The translations under genes were made by a program, and so were the position numbers. Positions 8,533-16,525 of a stretch of DNA of 64,000 nucleotides are shown here, piece after piece (position 1 is the stretch's first letter; each line of letters starts with the position of its first letter). The stretch comes from Nocardia alba NBRC 108234 (GTDB taxonomy: Bacteria > Actinomycetota > Actinomycetes > Mycobacteriales > Mycobacteriaceae). The notes under the pieces were generated by a model that was not told the DNA's origin, searched no databases, and was given only the letters and a program-made list of their open reading frames with translations. The stretch lies in NCBI RefSeq assembly GCF_001612665.1, contig NZ_BDAX01000023.1:158850-222849 (forward strand). Reading direction: 5' to 3'.

Positions 8533-10008
8533 ATGACTTCGCCAGCAACGCTCTCGGCCGCAGATCAGGCGACCGATCCCACCAGGTGGCCCCTGCGCCT
8601 CTGGGGAATGCTGATCACTCTGTGCATCGTCCTCTTCCTCGACGGGCTCGACGTCTCGATGATCGGCGTCGCGCTGCCGTCCATCGGCGCCGAACTCGAT
8701 CTGTCCACCTCCACCCTGCAGTGGCTCGTCAGCGGCTACATCCTCGGCTACGGCGGCCTGCTGCTGCTGGGTGGTCGCACCGCCGACCTGCTCGGCCGCC
8801 GCAAGGTCTTCCTCATCGCCCTCGCGGTCTTCGCCGTCGCATCACTGGTCGGTGGTCTGGTGAGCGACCCCGCGCTGCTGATCGTCACCCGTTTCATCAA
8901 GGGCTTGGCCGCCGCGTTCACCGCGCCGACCGGTCTGTCGATCATCACCACCACCTTCGCCGAAGGAAAAGCGCGCAACAAGGCGCTGTCGATCTACACC
9001 GTCTTCGGCGCGGGCGGCTACTCCATGGGCCTGCTGTTCGGTGGCCTGATGACCGGGGTCGGCTGGCGCTGGACCTTCCTGCTGCCCGTCCCGATCGCCC
9101 TGGCCGCTCTGGCCGCCGCGTTCGTGCTGGTGCCCAAGGACGGTAAGGCGGAGGAAGGCGGCCACGATCTACTCGGCGCGCTCCTGTCGACAGCGGGCAT
9201 GTTGCTGCTGGTCTACACCGTGGTCACCGCGCCGGAAGTCGGCTGGGCCTCGGGCCGCACCATCGGTTCGTTCCTCGCCGTGATCGCCCTGTTCGCCGCC
9301 TTCGTCGTCACCGAGCAGCGGGTGAAGCACCCGCTGGTCCGGCTCGGCATCCTGCGCAAGGCCTCGCTGGTGCGAGCCAGCCTGGCCATCATCGCGGTCG
9401 CCGGTTCCTACTTCTCCTGGCAGTTCATCGTGACCCTGTACATGCAGGACACCCTGGAGTGGTCGGCGCTGAAGCTGGCGATGGCCCTGCTGCCGGTCGG
9501 CATCCTGGTCGTCGGGTCGGCGTTCTTCTCCGAGAAACTAATCGACCGTTTCGGCACCGGACCGGTCATCGCGGTCACCATGAGCGTGATGGCGATCGGC
9601 TACCTGCTGTTCCTGCGGATCGACACGGCACCCGGTTACTTCACCGTGCTGCTGCCCGCGATTCTGCTGATCGGCATCGGCTGGGTCGGTTTCCCGGCGA
9701 TCAATGTGCAGGCCACCAGCGGTATCGACGACGACGAGCAGGGCCTCGCGGCCGGCGTGCTGCAGACCTCGATGCAGGTCGGCGCGGCCATCGTGCTCGC
9801 GGTGACCACCGCCATCGTCACCTCCGGCGGGCACGGCACGAGCGCCACCCCCCAGCAGATGCTCGATACCTACCGGCCGGGCCTGGAGTTCGCGGCGGGC
9901 GTCACCATCGTCGGCGCGCTGCTCGCGCTCACGGTCTTCCTGCCCCGGTTCCGCAAGCCGGTCGAGGTCGCGCCGGTCGAGGCGAAGGTGCTCGAACCGG
10001 TCGCCTGA
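8533..10008 (+). CDS. MFS transporter, DHA2-type drug exporter
   Basis: A 491-residue major facilitator with about 14 predicted helices. The motif C-like and A-like segments are visible (VSGYILGYGGLLLLGGRTAD, LLGRRKVFL). DHA2 members are proton antiporters, usually multidrug efflux pumps. The ATG at 8533 puts a short soluble leader before helix 1; the in-frame start at 8464 would overlap the operator region. Divergent from the MarR gene, which probably controls it. A bidirectional hairpin follows the stop. Confidence 0.9.
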   Translation: MTSPATLSAADQATDPTRWPLRLWGMLITLCIVLFLDGLDVSMIGVALPSIGAELDLSTSTLQWLVSGYILGYGGLLLLGGRTADLLGRRKVFLIALAVFAVASLVGGLVSDPALLIVTRFIKGLAAAFTAPTGLSIITTTFAEGKARNKALSIYTVFGAGGYSMGLLFGGLMTGVGWRWTFLLPVPIALAALAAAFVLVPKDGKAEEGGHDLLGALLSTAGMLLLVYTVVTAPEVGWASGRTIGSFLAVIALFAAFVVTEQRVKHPLVRLGILRKASLVRASLAIIAVAGSYFSWQFIVTLYMQDTLEWSALKLAMALLPVGILVVGSAFFSEKLIDRFGTGPVIAVTMSVMAIGYLLFLRIDTAPGYFTVLLPAILLIGIGWVGFPAINVQATSGIDDDEQGLAAGVLQTSMQVGAAIVLAVTTAIVTSGGHGTSATPQQMLDTYRPGLEFAAGVTIVGALLALTVFLPRFRKPVEVAPVEAKVLEPVA

Positions 10009-10021
10009 TCGGAAAACGTGG

Positions 10022-10052
10022 CACGGCACCACCTCTCGCGGGTGGTGCCGTG
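10022..10052. terminator. Bidirectional hairpin terminator
   Basis: Perfect 12 bp arms CACGGCACCACC (10022-10033) and GGTGGTGCCGTG (10041-10052), with a 7-base loop, lie between the convergent MFS and rmlC genes. Confidence 0.8.
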
Positions 10053-10063
10053 TTTCACGTGAA

Positions 10064-10615
10064 TCAGTCGGAAAATCTCGGCGCTGCTTCGTCTTTGGCG
10101 GAGCGAACGTAGGTCAGCGGACGACCGTCGCGGCCCTCTGTCGGCCAGTCGATGCGCAGGCGCGGGTCGAAAGCGTCCAGGTCCCTGTCGAATTCGGGGG
10201 AGTACTCGAGCGAGCACAGGTAGGTCACCGTCGAACGGTTCTCCAGCGAGAGGATGGCGTGGCCCAGACCCTCGGACAGGAACACCGAGCGCCGCGAGAC
10301 GTCATCGAGCAGCACGCTGTCCCACCGGCCGTAGGTCGGCGAGCCGGGCCGTAGGTCGACCACCACGTCCAGGAACGCGCCGCGCACACAGGTCACATAC
10401 TTGGCCTGACCCGGCGGATCGTCGGTGTAGTGGATCCCGCGCAATACCCCGGCCGCCGAGACCGAGGTGTTCACCTGGTGCAACTCGAACGAGCGTCCGG
10501 TGGCCTTCTCGAACTCCGAGGCCTTGAACGACTCGCAGAACATGCCGCGGTCGTCACCGAGCAGGCGCGGGGTGACCACCCAGGCGCCGGGGATCGCCAG
10601 TTCACGAAATTCCAT
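10064..10615 (-). CDS. rmlC: dTDP-4-dehydrorhamnose 3,5-epimerase RmlC
   Basis: A 183-residue cupin epimerase converting dTDP-4-keto-6-deoxyglucose to the 4-keto-rhamnose form. The catalytic base His62 lies in RGIHYT. Other family segments are the N-terminal GDDRGMFCESF, the strand YVTCVRGAFLDVVVDLRPGS, and GLGHAILSLE. It follows rmlA with only 3 bp between, so they are one operon, rmlA first. dTDP-rhamnose forms the arabinogalactan-peptidoglycan linker. rmlD is not in this window. Confidence 0.93.
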   Translation of the reverse strand: MEFRELAIPGAWVVTPRLLGDDRGMFCESFKASEFEKATGRSFELHQVNTSVSAAGVLRGIHYTDDPPGQAKYVTCVRGAFLDVVVDLRPGSPTYGRWDSVLLDDVSRRSVFLSEGLGHAILSLENRSTVTYLCSLEYSPEFDRDLDAFDPRLRIDWPTEGRDGRPLTYVRSAKDEAAPRFSD

Positions 10616-10618
10616 GCG

Positions 10619-11491
10619 CTACCAGTCTTTTCCGCGGTCGATCAGATCCAGCAGGTAGCGGCCGTAGCCCGAGCGCACCATGGGTTCGGCGAGCTTGCAC
10701 AGCTGCTCGTCGGAGATCAGGCCGCGCCGCCATGCCACCTCCTCCGGCACACCGATCTTGAGGCCCTGTCGTTCCTCGATCGTGCGCACGTAATTGGCCG
10801 CGTCGAGCAGGGAATCGAAGGTGCCGGTGTCGAGCCAGGCGGTGCCGCGCGCGAGCACGTCGACGCTGAGCCGGTCCTGCTCGAGGTAGGCCCGGTTGAT
10901 ATCGGTGATCTCGTACTCCCCGCGCGCCGATGGCTTCAGCTCGCGGGCGATCTCGACCACGTCGTTGTCGTAGAAGTAGAGGCCGGGGATGGCGTAGTTC
11001 GAGCGCGGGACCTTCGGCTTCTCCTCGATGGAGACCGCGCGGCCCTGATCGAACTCCACCACGCCGTAGGCGGTCGGGTCCTTCACCCAGTAGGCGAAGA
11101 CCGCGCCGCCGTCGATGTCGTGGAAGCGTTCCAGGCTGGCGCCGAGCCCTGGCCCGTGGAAGATGTTATCGCCGAGTACCAGCGCCGCCGGTTCGTTGCC
11201 GATGTGGTCGGCCCCGAGGACGAAGGCGCTCGCGAGGCCGTCGGGTTCGGGCTGCACCACATAGCTGATCGCGACGCCGAACTGACTGCCGTCACCGAGC
11301 AGCCGGGAAAACGCGTCGGCGTCCTCCGGCGTGGTGATCACCAGAATGTCGTCGATCCCTGCCAGCATGAGAGTGGACAGCGGGTAGTAGACCATGGGTT
11401 TGTCGTAGACCGGAACGAGCTGCTTGCTCACCCCGCGCGTGATCGGGTGCAACCGTGAACCGGTGCCGCCCGCCAAGATGATTCCGCGCAT
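10619..11491 (-). CDS. rmlA: Glucose-1-phosphate thymidylyltransferase RmlA
   Basis: A 290-residue nucleotidyltransferase making dTDP-glucose, first step of the rhamnose pathway. It opens with RGIILAGGTGSRLHPIT, the nucleotide-binding loop, followed by SKQLVPVYDKPM with the substrate lysine, and FVLGADHIGNEPAALVLGDN. The ATG at 11491 gives the canonical start; a TTG at 11500 is possible but atypical. A palindrome lies 65-85 bp upstream. It is in an operon with rmlC. Confidence 0.95.
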   Translation of the reverse strand: MRGIILAGGTGSRLHPITRGVSKQLVPVYDKPMVYYPLSTLMLAGIDDILVITTPEDADAFSRLLGDGSQFGVAISYVVQPEPDGLASAFVLGADHIGNEPAALVLGDNIFHGPGLGASLERFHDIDGGAVFAYWVKDPTAYGVVEFDQGRAVSIEEKPKVPRSNYAIPGLYFYDNDVVEIARELKPSARGEYEITDINRAYLEQDRLSVDVLARGTAWLDTGTFDSLLDAANYVRTIEERQGLKIGVPEEVAWRRGLISDEQLCKLAEPMVRSGYGRYLLDLIDRGKDW

Positions 11492-11555
11492 AGGTGGCAA
11501 GTCTGCCAGTTCCGTCCGCTTCGGAGTCGGGGAGGTTCCGACCTGTCGACGAATT

Positions 11556-11576
11556 GGTCACGAACGTTTCGTGACC
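11556..11576. promoter_or_regulatory. Perfect 9+3+9 palindrome upstream of rmlA
   Basis: Arms GGTCACGAA (11556-11564) and TTCGTGACC (11568-11576) flank CGT. The site lies 65-85 bp upstream of the rmlA ATG, with the next gene 159 bp away on the other side. It has the form of a dimeric repressor or activator site. The regulator is unknown. Confidence 0.55.
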
Positions 11577-11632
11577 GGGTGTGTCGGGCGATAACTGAGA
11601 CAGACGACACCCTCATCTGATTATGTGAGCGT

Positions 11633-11675
11633 CGATGTGTGAAACATCGTTGTGTTAGATGTCAGCGTTGACATC
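11633..11675. promoter_or_regulatory. Two inverted repeats upstream of the esterase gene
   Basis: CGATGT (11633-11638) / ACATCG (11644-11649) and GATGTCA (11658-11664) / TGACATC (11669-11675, 4 bp spacer). They lie 60-100 bp upstream of the esterase start. The TGTCA-N4-TGACA form is typical of TetR or GntR operators (family knowledge); the regulator is not identified. Confidence 0.5.
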
Positions 11676-11734
11676 GAACCGGGGGTCAGCGCCTGGTCAG
11701 GGGTCGACGCGCCAGCTGTAGAGGTAGGTGCGCG

Positions 11735-12778
11735 ATGGTAGCCGCGAAGATCACCGGCGTGATGGGCGGGCTCGCGCCCGTGGCCCCGATCAGCACCGCC
11801 GAGACGCCGGACCCGGGCGTCATCGTCAACTCGGGGCGGACCAGTACCTCCTCGCGGGTCCTGATGGGTGCGTGCCTCGGCGTGATCGGACCGCTGCTGC
11901 GCTCCGTGCCCATCAACCGGACCACCATTCCGGTCGGCGCCGTCGCGGTCGACCTGTTGTCGCGGTTGCGGCCCGATCCACAGGGTGTCGAACGCGAGCA
12001 GATCAGGCTGTCCGGGTTCCTCATGGAGATGCTGCGCCCCGCGGGCGGCTCGCGCGCCCTGCGCCACGGTGCGGTGCTGTACATGCACGGCGGCGGATTC
12101 GCGGTCTGCGGTCTGCGCACCCACCGCGCGATCGCGGCGGGGATCGCCCGACGTACCGGACTGCCGGTGCTCAATGTCGAATACCGGCAATTGCCCGGTT
12201 CGATCGACGCCTCGATCGATGACTGCGTGCTCGCGTACCGCTGGCTGCTGCGCCACGGCGCCGATCCGGCGCGCATCGTGTTCGCCGGTGATTCGGCGGG
12301 CGGGTTCCTCACCTTCGCGACCGCGATCCGCGCGCGCGAGATCGGGCTGCCGCTGCCCGCGGGACTCATCGGCCTCAGCCCGCTGCTCGACCTGGACTAC
12401 CGAGCCAAGGAGCAGTACGTCAATGTCGCGCGGGACGCCTATATCCCGCTGAAGGGCCTCGAGGCGGTCGTCCACCTCGGCGCCGAGCACGAGGGTCCGC
12501 TCGACCCGGCGCTGTCGCCGGTCAACGCCGACCTGGCCGGGCTGCCGCCGGTGCTGCTCATCGCCGCCGAGGACGAGCTGCTGCGCTACGACTGTGAACT
12601 GATGGCCCACCGGCTCACCGCCGCGGGCGTGCCCAACACGCTGGAGCTGTGGCGCGGGCAGGTACACGCGTTCATGAGCATTCTGCCGAGCATGCCGGAG
12701 AGCCGGTCGGCGCTGGGCCGGGTGGCGAAGTTCGTCCGCACCGTGGTGGAGCCGGCCCACCGGGCACGTACGGCATAG
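11735..12778 (+). CDS. Alpha/beta hydrolase, HSL-type esterase/lipase
   Basis: A 347-residue member of the hormone-sensitive-lipase group. The oxyanion motif HGGG is at residues 118-121 in VLYMHGGGFAV, the nucleophile motif GDSAG at 185-189 (Ser187), the acid in EDELLRYD, and the histidine in VHAF near the C-terminus. No clear secretion signal is seen. Such actinobacterial enzymes (Lip family) hydrolyse short-to-medium acyl esters. It stands alone, with inverted repeats upstream suggesting its own regulator. Confidence 0.9.
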   Translation: MVAAKITGVMGGLAPVAPISTAETPDPGVIVNSGRTSTSSRVLMGACLGVIGPLLRSVPINRTTIPVGAVAVDLLSRLRPDPQGVEREQIRLSGFLMEMLRPAGGSRALRHGAVLYMHGGGFAVCGLRTHRAIAAGIARRTGLPVLNVEYRQLPGSIDASIDDCVLAYRWLLRHGADPARIVFAGDSAGGFLTFATAIRAREIGLPLPAGLIGLSPLLDLDYRAKEQYVNVARDAYIPLKGLEAVVHLGAEHEGPLDPALSPVNADLAGLPPVLLIAAEDELLRYDCELMAHRLTAAGVPNTLELWRGQVHAFMSILPSMPESRSALGRVAKFVRTVVEPAHRARTA

Positions 12779-12890
12779 GCCAGTGAACCGGCTCGGACGG
12801 TCCTGATCGCGATCGGCCGGACGAGCCGACTCGGGTCGGAGGGCCTGCGGTGTCGTAGGCCCCCGGGCCCTTGGTCCGGGAAACGCAGAA

Positions 12891-12928
12891 GCGGCCCCCG
12901 GCTCGGATTTCTCCGGGCTGGGGGCCGC
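12891..12928. terminator. Bidirectional hairpin terminator
   Basis: GCGGCCCCCGGC (12891-12902) pairs with GCTGGGGGCCGC (12917-12928), with one G-T pair. On the + strand it is followed by a T-rich stretch. It separates the convergent esterase and secreted-protein genes. Confidence 0.75.
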
Positions 12929-12951
12929 TTTCCTTCTGTCCTACGGCGAAA

Positions 12952-13653
12952 TTACTTGGCCGGAGCGGTGAAGGGGGCGGAGATGGTGGAGAAGTACTGG
13001 ATCGCAGCACCGATCGCGACCGGGGCGGTCACGAAGATCTGGCCCAGGATGACGCCGAGGGCGCCGATGGTGGTGGCGCCGACGAGGCAGCCACCGATGC
13101 CGCCGGGCACGGAACCGACCAGCGCGCCCAGGACGCCACCGGCGACGAGGCCGCCGGCCGCACCCGCGACACAACCGATGGCAGCGCCGCTGAGGCCGCC
13201 GACCAGGGTGCCGATGGTGGCGCCCATGGAGATGGTGGAGGTCAGACGGCTCCAGGCGGCCTGCTCACGCTCGTACTCGGTCTTCCAGGGAGCCTTGTCC
13301 TCGTAGGGGAGGGCGACGGGCTTGTAGACGGCCTTGGCCGGGTCCAGCTGCGGGGTCAGCGTGGCGGTGTTGCCCGAGATCTCGGCCGCGATGGGCAGCT
13401 CGAACTCGTCGAGGCGGAAGTTCAGGGGGGTGCCGGCGACGACGGTGCCGTTGGCGGCCTTGATCTTGAAGACGCCGTTCTCTTCGACCAGCGAGCCGGC
13501 GTCAGTGGTGATGACGGCCTTCGAGTCGATGACCTCGGCGGAGTAGTTGATCGCCTCGGCTTCTTCGGCGGGCGCGGCGTTCACAGTGCCGGCGGCGACG
13601 CCCATGGCAGCGATCAGCAGCGCCGACGTGGCGGCGAATTTCCTCATCAGCAT
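12952..13653 (-). CDS. Secreted protein with C-terminal glycine-zipper region
   Basis: A 233-residue protein of unknown function. The N-terminus is a signal peptide (basic RKF, hydrophobic core, then VNAAP; cleavage near residue 27). Residues of about 28-140 are an ordinary soluble domain. The C-terminal 95 residues are extremely rich in spaced Gly and Ala (for example AAIGCVAGAAGGLVAGGVLG), the glycine-zipper pattern of proteins that insert into or oligomerise in membranes; two cysteines sit in this part. The start could be ATG 13653 or ATG 13647. It is divergent from rmlB across a 325 bp region holding a Crp-type site. Confidence 0.8.
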   Translation of the reverse strand: MLMRKFAATSALLIAAMGVAAGTVNAAPAEEAEAINYSAEVIDSKAVITTDAGSLVEENGVFKIKAANGTVVAGTPLNFRLDEFELPIAAEISGNTATLTPQLDPAKAVYKPVALPYEDKAPWKTEYEREQAAWSRLTSTISMGATIGTLVGGLSGAAIGCVAGAAGGLVAGGVLGALVGSVPGGIGGCLVGATTIGALGVILGQIFVTAPVAIGAAIQYFSTISAPFTAPAK

Positions 13654-13861
13654 TTTCGTTGAACCTCAAAGTTGGAGCGTGCGGAGGGGACTCGTAGATC
13701 AAAAGCTCCCGCAGCTAACCAGAGGTGAACCTGCTGTGACTGTTAGTTCAAGTTTTGTTCACCATTGATACTCCGATGCCTGTGCGCTGCTGGAAACCTG
13801 AGCGTTGACCGGGCTTTTTCTCGGGAAAACCAACCCTGAGTCTTAACCTACCGCTAGGTAA

Positions 13862-13877
13862 TGTGATGGACATCACA
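13862..13877. promoter_or_regulatory. Crp/GlxR-type binding site
   Basis: TGTGA (13862-13866), six bases, TCACA (13873-13877): an exact match to the Crp consensus TGTGA-N6-TCACA used by actinobacterial Crp/GlxR. It sits in the 325 bp region 13654-13978 between the secreted-protein gene and rmlB, just upstream of an AT-rich TAATATATA stretch (about 13882) that could be a -10 for rmlB. A site at that position would overlap the -35 and could repress. The rest of the region also contains ACCTA/TAGGT arms at 13846-13859. Confidence 0.65.
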
Positions 13878-13978
13878 GCGCTAATATATACCGGGTCACA
13901 GGTCAGAGACGTTCCAGCAACACATAACGGTGGCACTTTCGTCAGGAGCGTGTGCGGAATGCCCGTATCGTTGACCGA

Positions 13979-14980
13979 GTGCGAGTGCTCGTAACCGGCG
14001 GGGCCGGGTTCATCGGTGCGAATTTCGTCCAGCAGACCGTGGCCACGCGCCCGGATGTCCAAGTGACCGTGCTCGACGCGCTCACTTACGCGGGCAACCG
14101 GGCCTCGCTGGACTCGGTCGCGGATCGGATCGAATTCGTGCACGGCGATATCGCCGATCTCGATCTGGTCGACAATCTGGTCAGCGGGGTGGACGCGGTC
14201 GTGCATTTCGCCGCCGAATCCCACAACGACAACTCCCTGGCCGAGCCGTGGCCGTTCGTGCAGACCAATATCGTCGGCACCTACTCGCTGCTGCAAGCCG
14301 TGCGTCGCCACGATGTGCGCTACCACCACATCTCCACCGACGAGGTGTACGGCGATCTCACCCCCGACGAGCCGGGCTTCACCGAATCCACCGCCTACAA
14401 CCCGTCGAGCCCGTATTCGGCGACCAAGGCGAGCAGCGACATGCTGGTACGCGCCTGGACCAGGTCTTTCGGTATCCGCGCCACCCTGTCGAACTGCTCG
14501 AACAATTACGGCCCGTACCAGCACGTCGAGAAATTCATCCCCCGCCAGATCACCAATCTGATCGACGGCGTACGCCCCCGTCTGTACGGCGCGGGCCATC
14601 AGGTGCGCGACTGGATCCACGTCGACGACCACAATCGCGCGGTCTGGGACATTCTCGAGCGTGGACGCACCGGCAAGACCTACCTCATCGGCGCGCAGGG
14701 CGAACTCGACAACCTCGCTGTGGTCGGGCTCATTCTGCGAGCTTTCGATCGCGAGCCCACCGACTTCGATCACGTGACCGACCGCCCCGGCCACGACCAG
14801 CGCTACGCCATCGACGCGAGCCTGCTGCGCGAGGAACTGGGCTGGTCACCGCGCTACGCGGACTTCCGCGTCGGCCTGGCCGACACCGTCGCCTGGTACC
14901 GCGACAACGAAGACTGGTGGCGACCGAAGAAGGCCGAAACCGAACGCGCCTACGCGGCCGCGGGTGAAAAGACGCTGTAA
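13979..14980 (+). CDS. rmlB: dTDP-glucose 4,6-dehydratase RmlB
   Basis: A 333-residue extended SDR making dTDP-4-keto-6-deoxyglucose, step two of rhamnose synthesis. The NAD motif GGAGFIG is at residues 7-13, the active-site STDE at 119-122, and YSATK (Tyr146, Lys150). It closely matches the actinobacterial form through the SNCSNNYGPYQHVEKFIP segment. GTG 13979 gives the canonical start; GTG 13952 is in frame and has an AGGAG only 3 bases away. The gene is separated from rmlA/rmlC by about 2.4 kb and lies on the opposite strand. Confidence 0.94.
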   Translation: MRVLVTGGAGFIGANFVQQTVATRPDVQVTVLDALTYAGNRASLDSVADRIEFVHGDIADLDLVDNLVSGVDAVVHFAAESHNDNSLAEPWPFVQTNIVGTYSLLQAVRRHDVRYHHISTDEVYGDLTPDEPGFTESTAYNPSSPYSATKASSDMLVRAWTRSFGIRATLSNCSNNYGPYQHVEKFIPRQITNLIDGVRPRLYGAGHQVRDWIHVDDHNRAVWDILERGRTGKTYLIGAQGELDNLAVVGLILRAFDREPTDFDHVTDRPGHDQRYAIDASLLREELGWSPRYADFRVGLADTVAWYRDNEDWWRPKKAETERAYAAAGEKTL

Positions 14981-14984
14981 TCCC

Positions 14985-15020
14985 CACCGTCGTCCGGGGA
15001 ATTATCCCCAGACGACGGTG
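14985..15020. terminator. Bidirectional hairpin terminator overlapping a gene end
   Basis: CACCGTCGTC (14985-14994) pairs with GACGACGGTG (15011-15020), with an inner GGGGA/TCCCC stem. It serves rmlB and the convergent DUF2142 gene, and its right arm lies inside the last codons of the latter. Confidence 0.75.
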
Positions 15021-16525
15021 TAATACGTTGCGGCGGTAGCGATAAGCGCGAAAGTCGACGCGCAGGCAACGGTGATCGCGGTTCCCCGGGTCGGAATCAC
15101 GCCGTCGGAATCAGTGGTGCGCAACGGCACCACACGAGCCAGCACCGCCAGCCCCATGATTGCCAGCGGCACGAAATACCGGCCCTGCACACCGTCGATG
15201 AGATAGAAATCGACCGGCGTGAACGACATGTACAGCGTCACATAGATCATCGCCACACTCGCGAGCACCGTGAGCGCCACGATCAGCGTGCGACGGAAAG
15301 TGGCTGTGGCCGTACTCATCCGGTCGACGATGCCGAAACTCACCGCGAACGCGAGCAGGCACGCCAGCACAGAAATCGCAGGCACGTCCACATACGCGAA
15401 ACCGAGTTCACCGAAGAACTGGTTGAACCAGCGATGATCGCGCAACGCGATGCTCTCCCCGAAAGTGTGCACGAATTGCACCGGGTCACCCAGGATTCCG
15501 CGCAGTTGATCGCCCGGGCGCACCTGACCCCACTGATGGGGTGGGCGCATCAGGCCCATACCGTCGCCGGTCGGGGCCGCGATCTTCGTCCAGGCGAGGA
15601 AAAGCACCCCGCCCGTCACCGCGAATACCCACGGGACGAATCTCGCCTTTCCGGTGAAACCGAGGCGGTCGGCGGGCACCACCACAACGAGCATCGCCAG
15701 CAGCACATAGGTCGGTTTACTCAGTGGCAGCGCGATGGTCGCGGCGAGCAGCGCGGCGGTTTCGGCCCGATGCAAACGATCGCCCACGAACAGCGCTTTC
15801 AGCAGCAGCGCGGACACCATGATGGCGAGCGCGTTGGTGAGCGTATCCGCGGTGACGGTGCCCGCCTGGAAAAGCGCGATCGGCAGCACCGCGACGGTGA
15901 ATACCAGCCACTGGCTACGCCGCTCGCGCAGCGCGTAGAGCCCGAATCCGACCACCGCGAGATAGGCGACCAGCCCGGCGAAGCGGGTCAGCAAATACAG
16001 GCCGGCAACGTCGAGGCCCAGTGCCTCGCCCAGCCGAATGCCAACGGCCGCGGGCACATACGGCACCGGCGAGTAGGCGGCGGTGTTGGTGAACCACATC
16101 TGCCGCGTCGTCGCGGAGACCTCGGCCGCGCCGAGCCGGTCGTAGGCGCCGGGGTCGGCCACCATCGCGTCGGGCTCATCGGGGTTGTCGTTGTAGTCGG
16201 TGAAGGCGTACCCCATCAGCTCGTCGACGCTGACCGGAATCTGCCCGCCGTAGGCCACCCCGCGATCGTCGACGATGCGCTGCGGGAAAACCCCGCCGTG
16301 GGCGACCTGGTAGGCGCGGCCGAACTGGGTGATCTCGTCGTGGCCCCAGAACGCCGGGGTGAGCACGGCGAACACGGCGCCGAACACGGTCGCGACCAAC
16401 GCGAACGCGACTGTCGCCGCGCCGAACCGCCGGGTCACCGTCCGAATCGGCGCCAGCGCTCGATCTCCGCGTGTGGGGGTCCGGCTGGGTTCGACAGTTT
16501 TCTCGGGTTCGGTGGACGTGGTCAC
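15002..16525 (-). CDS. DUF2142 family membrane protein
   Basis: A 507-residue multi-pass protein (about 10-12 helices) with a large extracellular loop after helix 1. The loop carries WGHDEITQFGRAYQVAHG, whose acidic pair is typical of GT-C-like membrane proteins, and MWFTNTAAYSPVPYVPAA. DUF2142 proteins are thought to be polyprenyl-dependent glycosyltransferases or related, acting on surface polysaccharides; the donor here is unknown. The GTG at 16525 overlaps the upstream GT2 stop (GTGA, 16522-16525), so the two are translationally coupled and probably work together. Confidence 0.85.
   Translation of the reverse strand: MTTSTEPEKTVEPSRTPTRGDRALAPIRTVTRRFGAATVAFALVATVFGAVFAVLTPAFWGHDEITQFGRAYQVAHGGVFPQRIVDDRGVAYGGQIPVSVDELMGYAFTDYNDNPDEPDAMVADPGAYDRLGAAEVSATTRQMWFTNTAAYSPVPYVPAAVGIRLGEALGLDVAGLYLLTRFAGLVAYLAVVGFGLYALRERRSQWLVFTVAVLPIALFQAGTVTADTLTNALAIMVSALLLKALFVGDRLHRAETAALLAATIALPLSKPTYVLLAMLVVVVPADRLGFTGKARFVPWVFAVTGGVLFLAWTKIAAPTGDGMGLMRPPHQWGQVRPGDQLRGILGDPVQFVHTFGESIALRDHRWFNQFFGELGFAYVDVPAISVLACLLAFAVSFGIVDRMSTATATFRRTLIVALTVLASVAMIYVTLYMSFTPVDFYLIDGVQGRYFVPLAIMGLAVLARVVPLRTTDSDGVIPTRGTAITVACASTFALIATAATYYTVVWG

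Noticed and set aside
11621..12760. Antisense 379-residue frame opposite the esterase
   Set aside because: It overlaps a gene with a full catalytic triad motif set, and its composition is atypical for a protein.
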